Below are positions 8,121 to 17,291 of a DNA stretch of 64,000 nucleotides, one piece after another. The stretch is from Streptomyces sp. CB01580. Lineage in GTDB: Bacteria; Actinomycetota; Actinomycetes; Streptomycetales; Streptomycetaceae. Under the pieces are notes generated by a model, which was not told where the DNA came from, searched no databases, and saw nothing but the letters and a program-made list of their open reading frames with translations. The position numbers and the translations under genes are program-made. The number at the start of each line of letters is the position of its first letter. The stretch's first letter is position 1. Location: contig NZ_LIXJ01000005.1 of NCBI RefSeq assembly GCF_001905795.1, forward strand, positions 124,001 through 188,000. The letters are read 5' to 3'.

Positions 8121-9140
8121 GTGAGTGCGCAAGAGACGGGTGCACAAGAGATACGCGGCGCCGGGCCCGATGGGGCGCGCCGGAACCGGCCCCGGGTCGG
8201 CGGGGTGTGCGTGGCGGCCGCGGTGCTGATCGCCGTCGGGGCCGGCGGCTGTTTCGCCGGGAGCCGCGCCGACGAGGGCGGCCCGGTGTCCGCGTCCTCG
8301 TCGGCCATGGGCCTGCTCGGTCTTTCGCTGCCGTGGCCCGGGGAGGGCCAGACGAGCATCCTGGTGGAGGGTCTGGGCAGCCTGGGGAGCAAGGGCGGGC
8401 GGCGGCCGGTTCCGATCGCGAGTCTGACCAAGGTGATGACCGCGTACGTCGTCCTCAAGGAGCACCCGCTCGGGGACGGGGAGCCGGGGCCGTTGATCAC
8501 GGTCGACGAGCGGGCTGCGCAGGAGGCCTTCTCCCTCAGCGAGTCCACCGTGCCCCTGCGCGAAGGACAATCGCTGACGCAACGCCAGCTCCTGGAGCTG
8601 TTGTTGCTCCCTTCCGGCAACAACGTGGCGAGGCTGCTGGCCCGTTGGGACGCGGGCAGTCAGGAGGCGTTCGTCGCCAAGATGAACGACGCCGCCCGGG
8701 ACCTCGGGATGACGCGGACCACGTACACCGGGGCGAGCGGGATCGAACCCACCACCGTCAGCACGGCCGAGGACCAGCTCGTGCTGGCCCGGCAGGCCAT
8801 GGGGATCCCGGTGCTGCGGACCGTGGTCGCGCTGCGCAGGACGACCGTTCCGGGAGTGTCGGGCACGGTCGTCAACACCAATCGGCTGCTGGACAGACCC
8901 GGTGTGATCGGGCTCAAGACCGGGTCCAGCTCGCCCGCCGGGGGCGCTTTGATGTGGGCCGCCGAGGCGGGATCCGGTACGAAGCGACGCCTGGTGCTCG
9001 GTGTCGTCCTCGGACAGCGGGTCGACACCACGCCCGAGGCGGGCCTGCGGGCCGCCCTCGACCGGAGCGGTGCGCTGATCGAGGCCGTGCGCGATGCCCT
9101 GCCCGCGGTGCTCGACAGCCGGGGGCAGGTGCGGGCATGA
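8121..9140 (+). CDS. D-alanyl-D-alanine carboxypeptidase, peptidase S11 family
   Basis: The enzyme trims the terminal D-Ala of peptidoglycan stem peptides outside the membrane. The three penicillin-binding motifs are present: S101-L-T-K104, S165-G-N and K266-T-G-S. An Arg-rich start and a hydrophobic stretch at residues about 26-45 (VCVAAAVLIAVGAGGC) give a signal anchor. GTG 8121 is chosen because GGAGAGG stands nine bases upstream; the frame extends to 7974 but that part has no ribosome site. With 339 residues it is of normal length. The stop overlaps the ATG of the VanJ-like gene by four bases, so both are made together; such pairing suggests a role in cell-wall precursor remodelling or glycopeptide tolerance. 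Confidence 0.9.
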   Translation: MSAQETGAQEIRGAGPDGARRNRPRVGGVCVAAAVLIAVGAGGCFAGSRADEGGPVSASSSAMGLLGLSLPWPGEGQTSILVEGLGSLGSKGGRRPVPIASLTKVMTAYVVLKEHPLGDGEPGPLITVDERAAQEAFSLSESTVPLREGQSLTQRQLLELLLLPSGNNVARLLARWDAGSQEAFVAKMNDAARDLGMTRTTYTGASGIEPTTVSTAEDQLVLARQAMGIPVLRTVVALRRTTVPGVSGTVVNTNRLLDRPGVIGLKTGSSSPAGGALMWAAEAGSGTKRRLVLGVVLGQRVDTTPEAGLRAALDRSGALIEAVRDALPAVLDSRGQVRA

Positions 9141-10123
9141 CCACGATCCTCACGCGTACGACCACCGGGACCGGGCACGAACGCCGGAACGGGAAAGGTG
9201 GCGGGACCGCGGCGCGGCGCGGACGCCGGACCGCGGCGGCGGCCGTGGTGACGGGAATCGTCATGTTCGCCGCCGCCCGGCTTCCGTCCGGGCCCGGCAA
9301 CCTCGTGAACCTGCTGCAGACCTTCCTGCCCTGGCTCGGCCTGAGCGTGCCCCTCCTGCTCGTCCTGGCCGCCGTCCGGCGCGCACCGGCCGCCGCCGTC
9401 GCCGCCCTGGTTCCCGCTGTCACGTGGTGCTTTCTGTTCGGCGGACTGCTCACCGACAAACGTGCCGACGGCGGGGACATGACCATGGTCAGCCAGAACG
9501 TCCACGATGCGAACCCCGACCCGCGCGGGACCGCCCGCGCCCTCGCCGCGTCCGGCGCCGAGCTGCTGGCGCTGCAGGAACTGACGTCCCGGACCGCCCC
9601 CTCGTACGAGAAGGCGCTGGCCGACACGTACCCGTACCACGCGGTGCGCGGCACGGTCGGGCTGTGGAGCACCTACCCGCTGCGGGACCCGGAGCCCGTC
9701 GCGATCATGCCGTGGACCCGCGCGCTGCGGGCCACCGTCGCCACTCCGAAGGGACCGCTCGCCGTGTACGTCGCCCATCTCGCTTCCGTGCGCGTGAGCC
9801 TCGCGGGAGGCTTCGCCACGGAACGCCGCAACGAGGCGGCCGCGAAGCTCGCCGAGGCGGTACGGGCCGAACCGCTGCCCCGTGTCGTCGTGGCCGGTGA
9901 CTTCAACGGCACACCTGACGACACATCGCTGCGTCCCCTGACCGGAGAGCTGCGTTCCGCGCAGCGGACAGCGGGACAGGGGTTCGGCCTCACCTGGCCG
10001 GCCGCCTTCCCGGTGGCCCGGATCGACCAGATCCTCGTGAGGGGCGCCACCCCGACGGCGTCCTCGACCCTGCCGCGCACCGGCAGCGACCACCTCCCGG
10101 TCGCCGCCTCCCTGCGCCTGTGA
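9137..10123 (+). CDS. VanJ-like membrane endonuclease/exonuclease/phosphatase protein
   Basis: The 328-residue protein has three N-terminal hydrophobic helices (residues about 35-105, e.g. LPWLGLSVPLLLVLAAV) followed by an extracytoplasmic endonuclease/exonuclease/phosphatase domain: SQNVHDANPDP, LQELTS, VAGDFNGTPDD and a final GSDHLPVAASL. This layout is that of VanJ of Streptomyces coelicolor, a membrane protein linked to teicoplanin resistance and undecaprenyl-phosphate metabolism. It overlaps the upstream D,D-carboxypeptidase by ATGA. Function as a lipid pyrophosphatase is inferred from the family, not shown here. Confidence 0.82.
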   Translation: MTTILTRTTTGTGHERRNGKGGGTAARRGRRTAAAAVVTGIVMFAAARLPSGPGNLVNLLQTFLPWLGLSVPLLLVLAAVRRAPAAAVAALVPAVTWCFLFGGLLTDKRADGGDMTMVSQNVHDANPDPRGTARALAASGAELLALQELTSRTAPSYEKALADTYPYHAVRGTVGLWSTYPLRDPEPVAIMPWTRALRATVATPKGPLAVYVAHLASVRVSLAGGFATERRNEAAAKLAEAVRAEPLPRVVVAGDFNGTPDDTSLRPLTGELRSAQRTAGQGFGLTWPAAFPVARIDQILVRGATPTASSTLPRTGSDHLPVAASLRL

Positions 10124-10203
10124 ACGCCCTGACGACGGCGGCTACGATCGCTCTGCGACAGCGGTCCGGCAGACGGCCGGACCACCAGGAAGGCAATCCC
10201 GCA

Positions 10204-10515
10204 GTGAGTGTGCACATCCTCCTCGTCGAGGACGACGAGGCCATCCGCAGATCCGTCGGGCTGGCCCTGGAACGGTACGGCTACCGGACCTCGGCCGCCG
10301 CCGACGGGCTGACCGGCCTGGAGATGTTCCGCGAGGGAACGCACGACCTGCTCCTGCTGGACGTCATGCTCCCGCACCTCGACGGGATCAGCCTGTGCCA
10401 CCGGGTCCGCGAGACCAGCCAGACCCCCGTCCTGATGATGTCCGCCCGGAGCGACGCACTCGACGTGATCGGCGGTCTCGAGGCCGGCGCCGACGACTAC
10501 GTCGTCAAGCCCGGG
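10204..10515 (+). pseudogene. Response regulator receiver domain, truncated
   Basis: From GTG 10204 the frame encodes a complete-looking OmpR-class receiver: acidic pocket ILLVEDDEAIR, phospho-acceptor LLLLDVMLP, and [20 protein letters not shown]. Homology stops right after the conserved Lys-Pro; the usual Phe and the whole winged-helix DNA-binding domain are missing, and the rest of the frame is antisense to the next gene. The receiver resembles CseB-type cell-envelope regulators. It follows the carboxypeptidase-VanJ pair by 80 bp, so a wall-stress regulator may once have belonged to that operon. The deletion also removed any histidine kinase gene. Confidence 0.8.
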
Positions 10516-10647
10516 ACGGCTTTGGCCGGCAGCGGAACGCTTCGCCCCAAGACGGCTCACCTGCCGACGGCGCGGCCGTTCACCCTCGTTCGTCGATGGC
10601 GGCGACGAGGGCGACGGCTTCGCGGCGAACGGCGCTCCGGTCACGCG

Positions 10648-11289
10648 TCACCGCCTCGCCAGTTCCGCCAGCCAGGGATGTCCGGGATGCACGCGCGTCA
10701 GCCACCCGCCGAGAACGTCGCGCCGCGCCCGATTCAGCAGCGGCAGGACGCCGTCGAAGTCCTCATGGTCCTTGGGCCGTGCCTCCTTCGCTTTGAACAG
10801 CAGCACCAGCTCCGGTACCAGGTAGGGGATGCCGTCCGCGGACCGCTCGATGATCGCGTCGTACGGCAGCCGCAGGCTCTCGTCCCGCCGGCAGATCCAT
10901 GTCCCGCCCTCGTGCGGCTCGCGGAAGACATCGAACAGGAACTGACCACTCGCCGGATCCCGCAGCCAGGTCTGGTGCGTGGCCGCGAGCGCCTCGGCCC
11001 CTGCTCCCGCCCAGACCCGTCCCGAGCCCACCGCGTCGAACACGTGCTCGGGAAAGCGGTCCCGAACCTCCGCGAACCCCGCCTCGGGCACCGCGATCTC
11101 CAGATCACCGTGGGGCCGGGACTGCTCCCCGCGGAACAGATCCAGCGCCCACCCCGCCACGACGCACCAAGGCGTAGCCACCCCGCCCAACCGCTCAGCG
11201 ACCTGCTCCGGCCGCCAGGCATCCGCCCACCGAGCATCCAGTTCGTCCACATCAGGAGCAACGCCGCCGGGCGGTACGGAATCGGTCAT
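10648..11289 (-). CDS. Nucleotidyltransferase-fold protein, aminoglycoside adenylyltransferase-like
   Basis: The 213-residue protein shows the signature of the aminoglycoside-2''-adenylyltransferase/LinB-like nucleotidyltransferase group: VVAGWALDLFRGEQSRPHGD followed by LEIAVP, in which the Asp of HGD and the Glu of LEIAV take the metal-binding positions. The second half carries QFLFDVFREPHEG and VPELVLLFKAKEARPKDHED. Such proteins may transfer AMP to a drug or other small molecule; resistance is not demonstrated. It lies alone, convergent with the truncated response regulator and divergent from the gene at 11373. Confidence 0.75.
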   Translation of the reverse strand: MTDSVPPGGVAPDVDELDARWADAWRPEQVAERLGGVATPWCVVAGWALDLFRGEQSRPHGDLEIAVPEAGFAEVRDRFPEHVFDAVGSGRVWAGAGAEALAATHQTWLRDPASGQFLFDVFREPHEGGTWICRRDESLRLPYDAIIERSADGIPYLVPELVLLFKAKEARPKDHEDFDGVLPLLNRARRDVLGGWLTRVHPGHPWLAELARR

Positions 11290-11372
11290 GGGACCAACAT
11301 ACTGAGCACGGGTGCGCGGCCGGTCCCCCGGCGTTCGGGGCGTTGTCCGAGGGGGCGGTTACGATCCCGGCC

Positions 11373-11933
11373 ATGCGTCTTGAAGAACAGCTGGACAGAC
11401 TGGCGGAACTGGGGCTGCCGCTCGCGGCCGACCTGACCGTGGACGAGTTGCTGTACTCGTGGCCGCGGGAGGAGTACGAGCGCAAGCCGTTCGACCTGGT
11501 GCTGTTCGCGCTGGGCTGCGAGGTCGAGGCCGAACCGTGGGGGCGGTGGTTCTGCGACCGGGCGTGGCACTTCGACACCGAGTGCGTGCGCGGCCGGGGC
11601 TCGTACGTGGCGATCGCCCGACAACTGTGCCGGATAGCCGGCCGGCCGGACGCCCTCTCCGACCTGCGGGACCATGTCGACCTCGGCGCGGAGGAGGCGT
11701 GGATCGAGTACACGGCCGACGACCGGCGGGTCAACTGGCCCATCGAGGTCAGGGACGACTGGGCCGACCTGATGGTGGTCGGCTACCTCATGGACGAACT
11801 GGAACACGGGGGCCGGCGCTTCCATGTCCGGCCCAACGGCCAGGCCATGACGCTCTTCTACCTCGACGACGACGCGGCCGGACGGCTGAACGCGCTGGCC
11901 GGCGGACGGGCGGTCGCCCCGTTCCCGGGGTAG
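11373..11933 (+). CDS. Conserved hypothetical protein
   Basis: A 186-residue acidic cytoplasmic protein with no signal or membrane segment. Trp- and Cys-containing blocks such as YSWPREEYERKPFDLVLFAL, EPWGRWFCDRAWHFDTECV and WADLMVVGYLMDELE look conserved and coding statistics are good, but I do not recognise a family of known function. ATG 11373 is the first Met of the conserved part. It stands alone between the nucleotidyltransferase gene and the sigma-factor operon. Confidence 0.75.
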   Translation: MRLEEQLDRLAELGLPLAADLTVDELLYSWPREEYERKPFDLVLFALGCEVEAEPWGRWFCDRAWHFDTECVRGRGSYVAIARQLCRIAGRPDALSDLRDHVDLGAEEAWIEYTADDRRVNWPIEVRDDWADLMVVGYLMDELEHGGRRFHVRPNGQAMTLFYLDDDAAGRLNALAGGRAVAPFPG

Positions 11934-12077
11934 CGGCCCCGCCTGCGAGGCCGGGCCGACAGCCGTGGGCGGGCCGGGACGCGGAGGTGGCCGTGCTCGG
12001 AGTGATGAGCGGACACCGGCCGCGAGTCCCGCCCGGCCCCGGTCCGCGTCGGGCGGCCGGGGCGGGCACGCCGCGGG

Positions 12078-12887
12078 TCAGAACTTCCAGGCGGGGTCGT
12101 TCGCTATCTTCAGCATCGCGGCGGTGTCCGGCTGCGGCTGTGACGGCGTGCCGCTCGCCCCCTTCGTGCCCGTCCGGCCGGCCCACTGCTGAAGGGTCAC
12201 CGTCCGGCCGTCCTTGCGGAGCACCCGGACGTACCAGGACTCCCGTCCGTCCCCGGCCCACCGCAGCGTCACGGCCTCCGCCCGTGCGCCATCGGCGAGT
12301 TCGACCACCTGGCAGTCGCTCGCCGGGGCGGCGTCGCGCGGAGCCGGTGCGCCGGACCGCGGTGCGACCTTCGGCATCGTGATGCTCGCGCAGAGCGGCA
12401 CCTTCGGGCTCTTGGCGGTGTATTCGGCTCCGCCGACGAACTCTACGCGGCCGGTGCCGCCGTCCCACCGCACGCGGTAGGTCCGGCCGGGGAAGTCCCC
12501 CTCCCGGACGGTTGCCTTCCCCGGCGGGAGCAGCCCGACCAGGGTGTCGGCGAGCCGCTCGCTGCTCCACCGGGTCGTGTGCTCGGTCCCCGAGTCGAAG
12601 GCGTCCGGCCGCAGGCTCCGTGGCGCCGCGCTGTCGGCCGCGGCGGGTACCAGCGGGCCGACGAGCGGGTCGGCGGCCGACGGGGTCGGGCCCGGGTCCG
12701 CGGCGGGCGTGACCAGTGCCAGGGCGGCCACGGCCGCCCCTGCGGTCAGACCGGCTCCGGCCAGCGCTCCGCGGCGGCGGGCACGACCGCGCCGTCCGGC
12801 CGCGACCACCTCGTCCACGCTGGTTCGCAGGGGCGGCTCGTCATGGAGTCCGGCCTCCAGAAGGTTCTTGACGTCGTGGTTGTTCAT
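12078..12887 (-). CDS. Membrane-anchored protein partnered with ECF sigma factor
   Basis: The 269-residue protein starts at ATG 12887, overlapping the sigma-factor stop by four bases (ATGA), which couples their translation. Residues 1-35 are cytoplasmic (HDVKNLLEAGLHDEPPLRTS), residues about 43-62 form one membrane helix, and the remaining 200 residues face outward. The short cytoplasmic part with its DEPPLRTSVDEVVAAGR region resembles the CU044_5270/anti-sigma-like proteins placed after SigE-type genes in actinomycetes; no zinc-binding HxxxCxxC motif is visible. It may hold or sense for the sigma factor at the membrane. The outer domain has two cysteines that could form a disulfide. Confidence 0.75.
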   Translation of the reverse strand: MNNHDVKNLLEAGLHDEPPLRTSVDEVVAAGRRGRARRRGALAGAGLTAGAAVAALALVTPAADPGPTPSAADPLVGPLVPAAADSAAPRSLRPDAFDSGTEHTTRWSSERLADTLVGLLPPGKATVREGDFPGRTYRVRWDGGTGRVEFVGGAEYTAKSPKVPLCASITMPKVAPRSGAPAPRDAAPASDCQVVELADGARAEAVTLRWAGDGRESWYVRVLRKDGRTVTLQQWAGRTGTKGASGTPSQPQPDTAAMLKIANDPAWKF

Positions 12888-13435
12888 CGCAGTGCGGCCT
12901 TCCTTCGGGTGGAATCGGCTGGAGGAACGAACGCCCCGAACGTGTCGGCGTCCGCGTCGTCCCCCAGGAGGGAGCGCAGGCGGTCCAGCGCCCGCGCGGT
13001 GTGGCTCTTGACCGTGCCGACGGAGCAGCCCATGGCCGCGGCGGTCGCGGCGATGTCCAGATCGGCCCAGTAGCGCAGCACCACCACCGCCCGCTGCCGC
13101 GGCGGCAGGACGGCCAGTGCGGCGCGTACCTGAAGTCCCAGCGCCGGGTCCGTGCCGGGCTCGGCGCGGTCGGGCAGTACGCAGGAGGGCTGTTCGCGGC
13201 GCCAGCGCCGCCGCATGTGGTCGACGCAGGCCCGGGTCAGTACGCGATGGGCGTACGCCTCCAGGTTCCGTATCTGGCGCCGCCGCCCCCACACCGAGTA
13301 CAGCTTCGCCAGTGCTGTCTGCGTGATGTCCTCGGCGTGGTGCCAGTCACCGCACATCAGGTAGGCGGTGCGGCGCAGGTGCACCAGCTGCTCCTGGGCG
13401 AAGCCGCGGAATTCCTCCAGGTCACCGGTACGCAA
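12884..13435 (-). CDS. SigE-family ECF RNA polymerase sigma factor
   Basis: The 183-residue protein contains sigma region 2 (residues about 13-75: LRRTAYLMCGDWHHAEDITQ and AYAHRVLTRACVDHMRR) and region 4 (about 105-160: LPPRQRAVVVLRYWADLDIA, GCSVGTVKSHTARAL). This is the SigE-like group common in Streptomyces. The start is a TTG at 13435, chosen because GGAGG stands seven bases upstream and no ATG/GTG precedes region 2. It is coupled to the membrane protein at 12078 and divergent from the subtilase gene; the inverted repeats between them may contain its autoregulated promoter. Confidence 0.92.
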   Translation of the reverse strand: MRTGDLEEFRGFAQEQLVHLRRTAYLMCGDWHHAEDITQTALAKLYSVWGRRRQIRNLEAYAHRVLTRACVDHMRRRWRREQPSCVLPDRAEPGTDPALGLQVRAALAVLPPRQRAVVVLRYWADLDIAATAAAMGCSVGTVKSHTARALDRLRSLLGDDADADTFGAFVPPADSTRRKAALR

Positions 13436-13484
13436 TGCGTGCCCTCCGTTCGTCTCTGTCCCCTTCGACGGAGCGGACCGGGCC

Positions 13485-13549
13485 CGGGGATGTCACGGGC
13501 CGTGAGATCTCTCCGGATTATTTTTCTCTGACGCTCCGTGACATCCCCG
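13485..13549. promoter_or_regulatory. Inverted-repeat control region between ECF operon and subtilase
   Basis: A 14-bp perfect inverted repeat, CGGGGATGTCACGG (13485-13498) and CCGTGACATCCCCG (13536-13549), brackets an AT-rich core (GGATTATTTTTCTCTGA). Inside it TCACGG-G-CCGTGA (13493-13505) is itself a perfect palindrome. Three CCGTGA copies thus lie in a 235-bp divergent region, a likely site for a shared regulator of both transcription units. Confidence 0.55.
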
Positions 13550-13670
13550 CGCGCCGTCCGCTCCGTCGTTCCTCTCGAGACATGGGAGAAGGCGGCGCCC
13601 GCGTCCGGAGCGTCCACCCGTGTGATGCGGGCGGACGCTCCCGCGGGGCCGCGCGATCGAGAGGACAGGT

Positions 13671-16600
13671 ATGCGAGGCATACGTACAGCAGGCCCGCCG
13701 GCCGCCGTCGTGCTGGGCGCACTGCTGATCGGTACGGCGGCCGTGCCGCCCGCCGGGGCGGCCCCGCCGCGCACGGCCGCGGCGTCCGGCGCGGAGTCCG
13801 GGGCGGGCTCCGTGGTGAGGACGACGCTCATCACGGGCGACGAGGTCACCGCCCGGGTCGGCGCCGACGGCACGGTGTCCGTGGTCGCCGTACGGCCGGG
13901 CCCCGGGCGTGAGGACATCGCGTTCACCCAGCAGGGCGCAGGGGGTTCGGTGTCGCTGGTGCCGCAGGACGCGGTGGCGCCGCTGCGCGCCGGATTCCTG
14001 GACCCGCGGCTGTTCGACATCACGGGACTTGTGGCCCAGGGGTACGACGACGCCCACAGCCCGCAGTTGCCGCTGATCGTCACGTACGACGAGGCGGTCG
14101 CCGGGAAGGCGGCTCCGCGGCCACCGGCCGGGGCAGCGGCCGTACGCGCCCTGGCGAGCGTGCACGGCACCGCGCTGCGGGCCGACAAGAAGCGGGTGTC
14201 TCAGCTCTGGGAACGGTGGGGACCCGCCGCGTCGAAGCGCCGGTCGGCGGCAGCCCTCGCCCCGGGCGTGGCCAAGGTGTGGCTCGACGGCAAGGTCGGC
14301 GCCACCCTGGATCGCAGCACGGCCCAGGTCGGTGCGCCGCAGGCGTGGAAGTCCGGCTGGACCGGAAAGGGCGTGAAGGTCGCGGTGCTGGACACCGGCA
14401 TCGACTCGACGCACCCCGACTTCTCCGGCTCGATCGCCGAATCGGCGGACTTCACGCGGGGCGACAGTGCCGTCGGCGGCGCCGTCGGCGACGGTGACGG
14501 TCACGGCACGCACGTGGCCTCCACGGTCGCCGGGGACGGCACCGCGTCCGACGGCCGCTACCCGGGCATGGCCCCCGACGCCGAACTGCTGGTCGGCAAG
14601 GTGCTGGACGACAACGGCGGCGGGCAGGAGTCGTGGGTCCTCCAGGGCATGGAGTGGGCCGCGGCGCGGGCGCCCATCGTCAACATCAGCCTGTCCGGCG
14701 CCGCCACCGACGGGACCGACCCGCTCTCGCAGGCCGTCGACAAGCTCTCCGCCGACCACGGCACGCTGTTCGTCGCGGCGGCCGGCAACCGCGGACGCCC
14801 CGGTACGGTCGGCACGCCCGGTACGGCCGACGCCGCGCTGACCGTGGGCGCCGTCGAACGCGACGACGCGCTCGCCGACCTGTCGAGCCAGGGACCGCGC
14901 CTGGGCGATCACGCGGTCAAGCCCGATCTGACGGCGCCGGGCATCGGCATCGTGGCGGCCCGCGCGGCAGGCACCGACGGCGACAACCCGGTCGACGACC
15001 ACTACACCGCCCTGTCGGGCACCTCGATGGCCGCGCCGCACGTCTCCGGCGCCGCCGCGCTGCTCGCCCAGGCCCACCCGGACTGGAAGGGACCGCAGCT
15101 CAAGGCCGCACTGACCTCCTCGGCGAAGCCGACCGCCGGGCAGGGCGCGTACGAGCAGGGCGCCGGACGCCTGGACGTGGCACGGGCCACCGCCCAGAGC
15201 GTGTTCGCGACGGCCGAGGACACCGGCGTGCACTTCACCGACCCCGAGGCCACCGAACCGGTCACCCGAACCGTCACGTACCACAACACCGGCGCGGCGG
15301 AGGTCTCCCTCACGGTGGCCGCCAGCACCACCGGCCGGGCCGACGAGCCGGGGCCGAAGGGTCTGTTCACCGCGTCGCCGGCCGTTCTGACCGTGCCCGC
15401 CGGGGGCACCGCCCGGACCACGGTCACCATCGACCCGGGCGCCGCGGCGGCCGGAACCTCCTTCAGCGGACGGCTGACCGCGACCGCCGGGAGCGGCACC
15501 GTCGTGACCGGACTGGCCTTCGCGGTCACCAAGGAGGCCGTCCACCGCCAGGTCACGGTGAAGGCGGTCGACCGCGACGGCGCACCCCTCGGGCCGGGCT
15601 CACGCGAACAGGGCTTCTCCTCCGTACAGTTGACGAACCTCGCCGACGGCCGGACGTTCGGCCTCGCCTTCGACGGCGGCACGGCCACCGCCCGCGTGCC
15701 GGAGGGCCGCTACAACCTCGGCGGCACCCTGGTCACCCCGGGAGCCGGGGAGGCCGCACCGACGTCGACCTTGTTCCTCCGGCCCGAGCTGGACGTACGC
15801 GGCGACGCCGCGTTCACGGTGGACGCCCGGCAGGGCAAGCCGATCAGCGTCGCCGTCCCGGACCCCGGCGCACAGCCCTACTCGCTGTCGGCCGGATACT
15901 GCTACCGCCTGCCCGGGGACAGCATGTGCGCGGACCAGAGCGCCCTGCTCGGCAGGCCCGGACGGCTCTACGTCATACCGGGCGAACGGGTTTCCGGCGG
16001 CACGCTCGGCTTCTACGTCCGCAGCATCCAGCACGGCGCGCGGGCCCCGAAGGGACGTCTGCCCGACCGTTACGACCTGCTGCTGCTCACCACGGGTTCG
16101 CTCCCCGACCCGGCGTTCCGCCTCGCCCGCGAGGATCTGGCCGCCGTCAGGAACGACTACTACGCGCAGGGTCCCGGTACCGCCGGCAGCACGTCCAGCT
16201 GGCCCACCGAGTCCGGTCTGGGCGGGATGAGCATCGTCGAACCGGACTTCGCGCTGCCCGCGGCACGCACCGAGTACATGACCGTGCGCGGCCAGCGGCG
16301 CGAGACGTACTTCAGCCAGCAGGTCGGCGAGGGCGGCGAGTACCTGCCACTGCCCGTCACGCAGATCGGCACCGTCTCGTGCACGGCCGGCAGCACCTGC
16401 GTCGACCGGTGGAACGCCGCCGTCATCGGCCCGGGCCTGGCTCCCGTCAAGAACGGCGGGCCGTCGATCGGCCGCGCCAGTGACGGCACCATCGGCGCGG
16501 AACCGCAGTTGTTCAGCGACGCGGCCCCCGGGCACTACGGCGGCCCGATGCCCGACTGGCTGGAGGACACCGTGGACATCACGCTGACGAAGGACGGGCA

Positions 16601-17111
16601 GAGGCTCGGCTCCAGCGACTCCCCCAGGGCCACCTTCGCCGTCCCCCGGGACGCGGCCACCTACCGGCTGACCGCCCACGCCACCCGCAAGGAGCCATGG
16701 GCGTCACTGTCGACGACGGTGAAGACGGTGTGGACCTTCCGCTCCTCGGCGGTCGCACCCGGCCCCGGCGGTGCGGTGCGCACCGAGGCACTGCCGCTGG
16801 ACGTCGTACGTTTCATCGCCCCCGTCGACGCCGACAACCGGACCGCCCGTGCCAAGCACACACTGACCGCGCGGGTGGAACGGCAGGCAGGCGCCGCGGC
16901 GCCCAGGACCGAGCGCCTCACCGTGCAGGTCTCCTTCGACGACGGCGTGACGTGGCAGGACGCCCCGGTCACCTCTGGCGGCGCCACCGGTCACCGCGTC
17001 ACCATCACCCCGGGCTCCGGCTCCTTCGTCTCCCTGAGGGCCACGGCGCGCGACGCCGACGGCGGCACCGTGGAACAGACCGTTCTGCGCGCCTACCGTC
17101 TGGCCCCCTGA
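13671..17111 (+). CDS. Secreted S8 family (subtilisin-like) serine peptidase
   Basis: A 1146-residue exported protease. Residues 1-30 are a Sec signal peptide (AAVVLGALLIGTAAV, then an AGAA cleavage region). A pro-segment precedes the subtilase domain, whose catalytic triad is visible: Asp241 in VAVLDTGIDSTHPD, His278 in GDGHGTHVAS and Ser452 in SGTSMAAPHVSG. The 650-residue C-terminal part contains beta-sandwich domains (PGGTARTTVTIDPG-type Fn3-like repeats) and ends without a sorting signal. ATG 13671 follows GAGGAC. It is divergent from an ECF sigma operon. The family degrades proteins outside the cell; a specific substrate is unknown. Confidence 0.95.
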   Translation: MRGIRTAGPPAAVVLGALLIGTAAVPPAGAAPPRTAAASGAESGAGSVVRTTLITGDEVTARVGADGTVSVVAVRPGPGREDIAFTQQGAGGSVSLVPQDAVAPLRAGFLDPRLFDITGLVAQGYDDAHSPQLPLIVTYDEAVAGKAAPRPPAGAAAVRALASVHGTALRADKKRVSQLWERWGPAASKRRSAAALAPGVAKVWLDGKVGATLDRSTAQVGAPQAWKSGWTGKGVKVAVLDTGIDSTHPDFSGSIAESADFTRGDSAVGGAVGDGDGHGTHVASTVAGDGTASDGRYPGMAPDAELLVGKVLDDNGGGQESWVLQGMEWAAARAPIVNISLSGAATDGTDPLSQAVDKLSADHGTLFVAAAGNRGRPGTVGTPGTADAALTVGAVERDDALADLSSQGPRLGDHAVKPDLTAPGIGIVAARAAGTDGDNPVDDHYTALSGTSMAAPHVSGAAALLAQAHPDWKGPQLKAALTSSAKPTAGQGAYEQGAGRLDVARATAQSVFATAEDTGVHFTDPEATEPVTRTVTYHNTGAAEVSLTVAASTTGRADEPGPKGLFTASPAVLTVPAGGTARTTVTIDPGAAAAGTSFSGRLTATAGSGTVVTGLAFAVTKEAVHRQVTVKAVDRDGAPLGPGSREQGFSSVQLTNLADGRTFGLAFDGGTATARVPEGRYNLGGTLVTPGAGEAAPTSTLFLRPELDVRGDAAFTVDARQGKPISVAVPDPGAQPYSLSAGYCYRLPGDSMCADQSALLGRPGRLYVIPGERVSGGTLGFYVRSIQHGARAPKGRLPDRYDLLLLTTGSLPDPAFRLAREDLAAVRNDYYAQGPGTAGSTSSWPTESGLGGMSIVEPDFALPAARTEYMTVRGQRRETYFSQQVGEGGEYLPLPVTQIGTVSCTAGSTCVDRWNAAVIGPGLAPVKNGGPSIGRASDGTIGAEPQLFSDAAPGHYGGPMPDWLEDTVDITLTKDGQRLGSSDSPRATFAVPRDAATYRLTAHATRKEPWASLSTTVKTVWTFRSSAVAPGPGGAVRTEALPLDVVRFIAPVDADNRTARAKHTLTARVERQAGAAAPRTERLTVQVSFDDGVTWQDAPVTSGGATGHRVTITPGSGSFVSLRATARDADGGTVEQTVLRAYRLAP

Positions 17112-17291
17112 CAGCGGCGGAACGCCCCGGACCACGTTCCGTCCGCTCCCCGAGCCACGTGGTAGGCACCCCGCGCGGGACGGCCGTGCGTGACACGTCC
17201 GAGGCCAAGTGAGGCGGACGCTCGGGAGCCCGCACCGGACCAGGCCGGCGCGGGCTCCCGCGGACGCGTTGGGGCCTGATACGGGGCCGGG

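Noticed and set aside
10120..11436. 438-residue response-regulator fusion
   Set aside because: Only the receiver (to about 10515) is homologous; the remainder is antisense to the nucleotidyltransferase gene.
14633..16483. 616-codon second-frame ORF inside the subtilase gene
   Set aside because: Arg/Gly/His-rich shadow; the overlapping frame has the catalytic triad and signal peptide.
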